A stretch of 64,000 nt of DNA. Origin: Lactarius indigo. Its lineage: Eukaryota > Basidiomycota > Agaricomycetes > Russulales > Russulaceae. The stretch is from NCBI GenBank assembly GCA_025766275.1, contig JAFKAC010000008.1, positions 1,736,001 to 1,800,000 on the forward strand, in the 5' to 3' direction. The notes beneath the pieces are model-generated. The model was not told the origin of the DNA. It did no database searches and saw only the letters and a list, made by a program, of their open reading frames with translations. Shown here piece by piece: positions 57,806-64,000 of the stretch; position 1 is the stretch's first letter, and every line of letters begins with the position of its first letter. A program made the translations under genes and the position numbers.

Positions 57806-58389
57806 TTTCTCTCATATGTAGAACGGAGCAGGACGTGTCGTACATCAACCTCGTGCACGCCTCGTGATCGCGGGAAACAGACCCAGGAAGGACATCATAT
57901 TCGAATTGGTCGAACTGAATCACAGTCTACTTTACCTGATACTATATAATTTCTCGACTTCGCTGCATAGTTAAATATCCTAGTGGTTTACCATGTATAC
58001 CTCAGTAGGCGCCCGTAGTACACCTTACACTTTCCATGGCTCCTACCTACGCTTACCTACGCTTGGATAATTTATTGTCCCTACCTAGGTGAATACAGTA
58101 ACTTAGTCACAGTACATGCAAGTTAATGTTCCTATCTAGTACTCCCTGCAGTGCATCGATTAAGAAGAAAACAACACAGTACATTTATAGGATTATGTAC
58201 GTGGTCCCACCGGAAAGTGGCCCTACTATCTGAAAGTAACTGCTGTTAAGTCGACGTGATCTCAATAGCCAGATCTTCCTCATTGGCATTGGTTATTTTT
58301 CATTACATATATTCGACTCTAGTCAAAAGACGGGCTCGAGGAGCAGCGCCAGCCAACCCTAACGAGTATACTTTTTTTACAGGTTGTTT
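57806..58389. other. Intergenic, array spacer 1
   Basis: 3' flank of lipase B. Shares short blocks with 60817-61380 and 63677-64000 (cttacactttccat and tatctagtactcc). No ORF supported. Confidence 0.55.
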
Positions 58390-58860
58390 GTGAAACCAAT
58401 CGTCCTGCTAAACTTAGATAAGGAGAAAGCGGTGAGTTGCAAAGAGTAACCCGTTCAGCAGCACTATGAGAGCCTGCCAGTGATGGTGGGCCATGGCTGC
58501 AGGAGCCCCTTGTTTGTTCAGCTCGTTCCACCTCTGAATTTTGCATACGCAGGAGTGAATGGGGGGACTTGGTAGGGCGATCGCCGCGGCGGACGCTGAC
58601 GTACCAGGGGAGACGAGACGCCCTTGAGGAGCCCACGGAGCAGCCCCTCGCGCGTGATGGCCGTGAGCGCATGGAGGGTCGAGCGGTATTGGATGTTCGG
58701 CACAGGGTTCTGGAAGCGGTCCTTCACTTTTTGGTATGGGGTAGCGCATGGAACACTCTCGCTCCAACCATTCCACTTCGCACGGCACGTGGGACACCCG
58801 TATCAAAATGGGGAACCACACGACTAGATCCGAGGCTCCTGCAACGGTACTCTGCTTCGG
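58390..58860 (-). pseudogene. Mitochondrial carrier 5' half pseudogene (unit 2)
   Basis: Copies of three carrier exons are present: DRFQNPVPNIQYRSTLHALT to GVSSPLV (58735-58605), VLLNGLLFATHRFLL (58475-58425), and a degraded version of exon 2 (VAGASDLVVWFPILIRV, 58860-58800) with lost PFD residues. The rest of the gene, including repeats 2 and 3, is absent. It lies antisense and upstream of lipase C. Confidence 0.8.
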
Positions 58861-59543
58861 TACGTTGCTGCCTGTCGGAATTGCAGGAGTAGTGTCAATA
58901 CTGTTGGCAACACCACGGAAGGACAAAGTCCGGCGGTCCGCTCGGATCGGTGCACGTGGCCGTCAGCTCTGGGTCAAGCTCTGGATCGTCTTCGTCGTGG
59001 ACGCGGCTGATAGTGTGCCAGTGGGGGAGTCCTGTGAGGACTCGTGCGGCGTCGCACTCAAGCTCTCTATTCTCTCAAAGGAAACCAACATCTACTAAGC
59101 CGCGATACGATACGTCTTCATCGTGAAAATTCCTACTGTACCCTTTGGCGCTGACATGTTCCATGTCTCAGTATAATTCAGTCGCTTAAATCCTGAAATC
59201 TAATTGGACAAACTTTCGCAAATAAATTAGTGCACATCGTGAAATGCCCACAGTGTACAGTATATGAATCAATAACCGCTATTGGATTCTTCTCCTCCAG
59301 ACATGGACATTCCGCTGATTGTTCCCAAATTGGTCTGGCACAGAGGGGAAGTTGGTACTGGTACCGAGATCCCAATGACTTTTATTTGCGAATGACCGCC
59401 AATGATGGACGCTCGAGGCGGCTCGACCCACATCCCAATGTATTATTGCTCACCACCGTACTCGCTTCCGCCATCTCGCGATTGATTTTCTCCGGAAGCA
59501 AGGAACGGTGCTAGTATCCTGAGCTAGCCCAGATGCGTTCCCG
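58861..59543. other. Intergenic / lipase C upstream region
   Basis: Lines up with 55800-56545 with indels. Includes a copy of the carrier 5' flank and the ATTGGACAAA block near 59202. No ORF supported. Confidence 0.5.
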
Positions 59544-59551
59544 CATATAAA
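59544..59551 (+). promoter_or_regulatory. TATA-box of lipase C
   Basis: CATATAAA, 56 bp before the start codon at 59600, in the same conserved context as the other two array lipases. Confidence 0.6.
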
Positions 59552-59599
59552 CTATATAGCATTCACCCGTCATCCTGTCGGCGTTTCGCCTTTGCGACC

Positions 59600-60816
59600 A
59601 TGGTTTTTTTGCGAACTTCTGCTTTCGCTCTCGTGCTCGCCGGACTCGCCCATGCAGCTACAGTCAAGCGTCAGGATATCACCCCACTCAGCTCCGGCCA
59701 AATCTCGTCGTTCTCTCCGTTCACTCGCTTCGCGAGCGCCGTTTATTGCGACCCCTCCACGACAATAAACTGGACCTGCGGTGGTGCGTCGCTTGTCACC
59801 GTCTCTACCGCCCTGTGCAGCCATGATATACTGATGGCTCTCTTCCAGCCAACTGCCAAGCAAACCCTGACTTCGTGCCGACGGCGTCCGGAGGCGATGG
59901 CGGCGCAATACAATTTTGTGGGATACAACTTTAGTCGACCTGTGGGCGGGGTTGTACTCACGAAGCCTCCATACAGGGTATGTCGGGTTTTCCCTGTCGC
60001 AAGACACCGTTATTGTCGCCCACCAAGGCACCAACACCAGCGAAATGTAAGCTGACCCTGCTTAGACGCTCTCTTTCGCACCTTCGCTCATCGTTCGCGT
60101 CAGATTAGCAGACCTGACTGACGCTCTTCTCATACCCGCGCCTCTGGACTTATTCATCTTCCCGGGTGTTCCATCCTCCGTGGGAGTGCATCTCGGCTTC
60201 GCCTTGGAACAGACTAGGTATGTTACATGTCACCCTTTCGTCATTGTTTCGCATCCCGACAAACTTGCGCAGGACCGCATCCACGATCCTCTCCGCCGTC
60301 CAGCAGACACTCTCAGCGCACAGCACGTCTTCCGTGACCGTCGTCGGCCACTCCCTCGGCGCAGCGCTCGCGCTCCTTGACGGCGTCTACCTCCGCCTCC
60401 ATCTCGACTCGGCCGTAAATGTGCGCGTGATCGGCTATGGAATGCCCCGCGTTGGGAACCGAGCTTTCGCCAACTGGGTTGACAGCCTCCTGAGCGGCCA
60501 GGTGACACGCATCAACAACCGGGAGGACCCCGTCCCTATCGTTCCCGACGAACTTTTGGGCTACCGCCACGCCTCGGGTGAGGTTCACATTACGGACTCG
60601 GGAAAATGGGAATCTTGCCCCGGTGAGCTTTTTTCTCGTCGCTATCGGGGGTGTGTGGGTGCGGCGGAGCGCTGACGAGAGCGCGCGGCGGCGGGTTAAT
60701 TTTCAGGCCAGGACAATCCTTCCACTAATTGCACCGTCGGCGATGTCCCGAACATCCTTAAGGGCAACACGAAAGATCACAACGGGCCCTATGACGGAAT
60801 CTCTATGCACTGCTGA
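59600..60816 (+). CDS. Secreted class 3 lipase (lipase C)
   Basis: Exons 59600-59783, 59849-59917, 59977-60046, 60104-60217, 60273-60622, 60707-60816 sum to 897 nt, 298 aa. Signal MVFLRTSAFALVLAGLAHAA then VKRQ. Nucleophile VVGHSLGAALALLD; Asp in NNREDPVPIVP; His in KDHNGPYDG; ends ISMHC. The most diverged of the three array lipases: the first intron is 65 nt (frame-breaking, unlike B and D) and the mature start is LSSGQISSFSPFTRF. Predicted secreted and active. Confidence 0.9.
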
Positions 60817-61439
60817 TTTCTCTGAGAAACAGGACAAGGCAGGACCCGTTGTACATCTGCCTTGTGCAACGCCTCGTGATCGTGGGCAACAGGCTCACAG
60901 AATGGAAGCCGTACTATTTGGATTAGTTGATTTGACATACCTATTCACCTCAATTGCTATGATAGAATCACAGTCTACGTATACCCGATACCATATAGTT
61001 TCTCGACTTCACTGCAAAGTTAAATATCCTGGTAGTTTACTGTATGTGCCATGGTAGGCGCCCGTAGTCCATGCGAGCGATCTCTGAGGGGAGAACAGTC
61101 CTTACACTTTCCATCCGTCTTTCTCACACCCGTATAACTTATTATTCCTATCTAGTACTCCCGGCAGTGCATTGGTATATATATAAACACAGTGCATTTT
61201 TTGCGCGTGCTTGCACTGGAAAGTAAGAGGCCCTACCCGAACTTGGAGGAATTATTGGTAAGTCGATGTGTTATTGATAAAGAACCCTTGCTTGGCTGTC
61301 CTAGATCTTCCTCGTTGGCCTTGGCTGTTGTCTTGCAACCCTCACATTCAGGTCTATTTCTACAGATGGGCTCGAGGAGAAATCATGGCAGCAACTTGGA
61401 AGCGTGAGCCAAGGCGTTGTTAAGTCAGCGTCCTGCCGC
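60817..61439. other. Intergenic, array spacer 2
   Basis: 3' flank of lipase C with the shared cttacactttccat and tatctagtactcc blocks. No ORF supported. Confidence 0.55.
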
Positions 61440-61860
61440 ATTTGGGTAAGGAGGAAACGATAAGTTCAAGGATAAGTTGCAAAGAGCAGCCCTCTCAGCA
61501 GCACTGCGAGTCGAGTGGTGGTGGGCCATGGTGGCGGCAGCCTTCTGTTTGGTCAGCTTGTTCCATATCCTATGCATTGATAGAGAGAGTGGGAGACTAG
61601 GGGAAACGTCGCCACGGGGGACTCTGACGTAACAAGGAAGACGAGACTCGGATGCCCCTTCCTTCGGCTGTCAAGCATGTCAAGGTGCGCCGACAGGCAA
61701 GTGGGGCCCAAATCAAGGCGCAAATGCAGTTGATCATTCAAAAATAGATGGTCGTGGGGGGATTTTGTTGCCCTGAGGACAGATGTAATCCATTAGCTCT
61801 CGGACGCATCAAGGCTACTTCGGCACGTTGTTGCCTGTTGGAATTGCAGGACTGTGCCGT
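61440..61860 (-). pseudogene. Mitochondrial carrier 5' half pseudogene (unit 3)
   Basis: The most eroded copy. Only the equivalent of LLNGLLFASY is readable (near 61510-61470), followed by patches of intron and flank similarity to 58480-58900. The QNPxPNxQY exon is not recognisable. Confidence 0.6.
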
Positions 61861-62400
61861 GCAGCACCACCGCGGACGGTCAAACTTGTTCTCCGTTGGT
61901 TCTGTTATCTTCCCTCCGTTTCGGGTGACGCTGTCAAGGTTATTAAGTTACGCTTGATTCTCTCGATTCTCTTCTTTCGCTGTGGAAACCAATATCGTGC
62001 TACTCAGCTGCGATACGATACGTAGTAGTGCAAGCTTCTTCGGATGCTTTGCGCTTGTGGGGCAGACATTTCGCCGTGGACGTTCTGCGTATCAAGCTGA
62101 GTATCCAACTTATTTTAATTTGGTCGCTTACTGTAAATCCTGGAATTCAATTGGTTGATTTTTCACCACAGAATTATGACACTTTGACCTTTCTCCTTGC
62201 AGGGCAGTGGCAGGAAATTGGCTGAAATTTCCGGAATAGGTCTGGCAAAACGGACTAGTGGTACCAAGGTTCCAAACGGTGTTGGATTTGCGAAAACCAG
62301 ATGCTCGACCTCGCAATGCGATGCATCGCTCTCCTTGCCCCAACCTTTCACCACCACCTCGCTTCCTTTGGTACCCTGAGCTGGCCCAGATGCGTTTACG
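61861..62400. other. Intergenic / lipase D upstream region
   Basis: Only patchy similarity to the upstream regions of B and C until the last 60 bases, which carry the conserved promoter block. No ORF supported. Confidence 0.5.
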
Positions 62401-62408
62401 CATATAAG
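62401..62408 (+). promoter_or_regulatory. TATA-box of lipase D
   Basis: CATATAAG, 54 bp before the start codon at 62455, same position as in lipase B, with one base changed. Confidence 0.55.
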
Positions 62409-62454
62409 CTCTAGCATTCGCCCGTCGTTCTGTCAGCATTCCGCCTCTGTGACC

Positions 62455-63676
62455 ATGGTTTTCTTACGATCTTCTGCTCTCGCTCTCGTGCTCGCCGGAC
62501 TCGCCCGTGCAGCTGCAGTCAAGCGTCAGGATATCACCCCACTCACTACCACCCAAATCTCGTCGTTCGCTCCGTTCACTCACTTCGCGAGCACCGCTTA
62601 CTGCAACCCATCCACGACAATAAACTGGACCTGCGGTGGTGCGTCGCTCGCCACCCTCTCTACCATGTGCAGCTATGATGTACTGATGGCCCCTCTTCTA
62701 GCCAATTGCCAAGCAAACTCCGACTTCCTGCCAACGGCATCCGGCGGCGATGGGGACGCAACACAATTTTGTGGGATACAGTCATAGCTGACCTGGTCCC
62801 GAGTTGTACTCACGTAGCCCTCCATACAGGGTATGTCGGGTTCTCCCCGTCGCAGAACAACACGGTCATAGTCGCACACCAAGGCACTGACACCAGCAAA
62901 TTGTAAGTTTACCTTGCTGAGACATTCTTTTGACACATTCGCTCATCCCTCGCATCAGATTACCCATCCTGACTGACACCAATCTCTCACCCGCACCTCT
63001 GGACACATCCCTCTTCCCAGGTGTTCCATCCTCTGTGGAAACGCACGATGGATTCGCCTTGGAACAGGCTAGGTATGTCACACGTCACCCTCTCTCATCA
63101 TTTCTCCTCATCCCGACAAAACACTTGCGCAGGACCGCATCCACGATCCTCTCCGCCGTCCAGCAGACACTCTCCACGCACCACGCGTCGTCCGTGACCG
63201 TCGTCGGCCACTCCCTCGGCGCGGCGCTCGCGCTCCTCGACGGCGTCTACCTCCGCCTCCGTCTCGACGCAAGCGTGAACGTGCGGGTGATCGGCTACGG
63301 CATGCCTCGTGTCGGAAACCAGGCCTTCGTCAACTGGGTCGACACCCACCTGAGCGGCCAGGTGACGCGCATCAACAACAAGGAAGACCCCGTCCCAATC
63401 GTTCCCAACAAACTTTTGGGCTACCACCACGCCTCGGGCGAGGTTCACATCACGGACTCGGGCACATGGGAGTCTTGCCCCGGTGAGCCTTTTTCTCGTC
63501 ACTATTGGGGGTGTGCGGGTGCGGCGGAGCGCTGACGAGAGCGCGCGGCGGCGGGTTACTTTTCAGGCCAGGACAATCCTTCCACTAAGTGCACCGTCGG
63601 CGATGTCCCGAACATCTTTAAGGGAAACACGAAAGATCACAACGGGCCCTATGACGGAATCTCTATGCACTGCTGA
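62455..63676 (+). CDS. Secreted class 3 lipase (lipase D)
   Basis: Exons 62455-62638, 62702-62770, 62830-62902, 62959-63072, 63133-63482, 63567-63676 sum to 900 nt, 299 aa. Signal MVFLRSSALALVLAGLARAA then VKRQ. Nucleophile VVGHSLGAALALLD; Asp in NNKEDPVPIVP; His in KDHNGPYDG; ends ISMHC. A mosaic: exons 1-4 nearly match lipase B, while the 3' part (EDPVPIVP, KDHNGPY, ISMHC) matches lipase C. As in B, the first intron (63 nt) leaves the frame open. Confidence 0.9.
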
Positions 63677-64000
63677 TTTCTCTAGAAGCAGAACAAGGCC
63701 CCGTTGTACATATCCCTCGTGCACGCCTCGTGATCGCGGCCAACAGGCCAACAGAAGGAGCCGTCCCCAATTTGACCAAATCTATTTCCCTCCCTCGATT
63801 GATAGAACCATAGTCTACGTATGTTGTGTAGTTTCTCGACTTCAGTGCATAGTTAATGTAGGCGCCGGGTGTGTGCGAATGATACCTGGGGAAGAATTGT
63901 CCTTACACTTTCCATAGGTTTCACTTACGCTCACTTACGCCTGGATAGTTAATGTTCCTATCTAGTACTCCTTGACGTTTTTAAAAAAAATTAAAATTAA
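63677..64000. other. Right window edge, array spacer 3
   Basis: 3' flank of lipase D with the same blocks as the other spacers, ending in an AT-rich stretch. No gene. Confidence 0.5.

Larger units (their letters stand above)
55290..58320. repeat. Tandem unit 1 of carrier 5' half + lipase array
   Basis: First of three head-to-tail units of about 3 kb. Order: carrier exons 1-3 (minus), intergenic block ending in a TATA motif, lipase (plus), 3' flank with shared short blocks (around 58011 and 58131). Equivalent blocks recur near 58390-61380 and 61440-64000. Confidence 0.8.
58390..61380. repeat. Tandem unit 2 of carrier 5' half + lipase array
   Basis: Second unit: carrier pseudogene, shared upstream block, TATA, lipase C, shared 3' flank. 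Confidence 0.8.
61440..64000. repeat. Tandem unit 3 of the array (runs to the window end)
   Basis: Third unit, containing lipase D. Its 3' flank has the same blocks as the spacers after B and C and is cut by the window edge, so more units may follow. Confidence 0.75.

Noticed and set aside
1..64000. CRISPR arrays, rRNA genes, complete transposons or viral genes
   Set aside because: None found: no regularly spaced repeats, no reverse transcriptase or transposase motifs, no rRNA-like stretches seen on reading.

Overview
This is nuclear DNA of a filamentous basidiomycete, most likely an Agaricomycete. The genes are split by many short introns (about 47-65 nt, GT-AG, occasionally GC-AG). The housekeeping genes are clearly fungal. 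A DUF6535 membrane-protein gene, a family expanded in mushroom-forming fungi, is also present. No bacterial-style operons, CRISPR arrays or complete transposons were seen.

Layout. (1) 0.3-18.4 kb is a rearranged accessory region. It holds three intact paralogous SAM-methyltransferase genes on the minus strand (334-1487, 6783-7916, 14658-15803), one DUF6535 gene (3588-5592), one COMT-type O-methyltransferase (about 10907-12825, plus strand) and one FMP52/TIP30-like oxidoreductase (17301-18430). Each methyltransferase is followed on its 5' side by decayed pieces of an O-methyltransferase 3' end. Two of them also carry a gutted cytochrome P450 and the FMP52 5' end. These reveal a roughly 3 kb duplicated cassette at 6.65-9.8 and 14.5-17.4 kb, plus a shorter third copy at 0.37-2.0 kb. 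(2) 19.1-21.8 kb holds a secreted class 3 lipase and a decayed tandem copy. (3) 23-55.8 kb is an ordinary housekeeping block: YTP1-like membrane protein, HSF-type transcription factor, INO80-subunit-like coiled-coil protein divergent from a BRCT protein, ATP synthase subunit b (ATP4), dynamin-related DNM1, BCS1-like AAA ATPase, GAR transformylase (ADE8), SYS1-like Golgi protein, dipeptidyl aminopeptidase, ETT1/Nro1-like protein and a mitochondrial carrier. (4) 55-64 kb is a tandem array of three roughly 3 kb units. Each contains one lipase gene preceded by a copy of the mitochondrial-carrier 5' half: intact gene in unit 1, pseudogenes in units 2 and 3. The window ends in the tail of the third unit.

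The accessory ends (methyltransferases, P450, O-methyltransferase, secreted lipases) evolve by segmental duplication and decay, while the middle is single-copy and conserved. Splice models were checked by summing exon lengths to a whole number of codons for the three methyltransferases, DUF6535, FMP52, four lipases, YTP1, ATP4, ADE8 and the BRCT gene. All others are partial models, and every family name is from recognition of motifs, not from a search.
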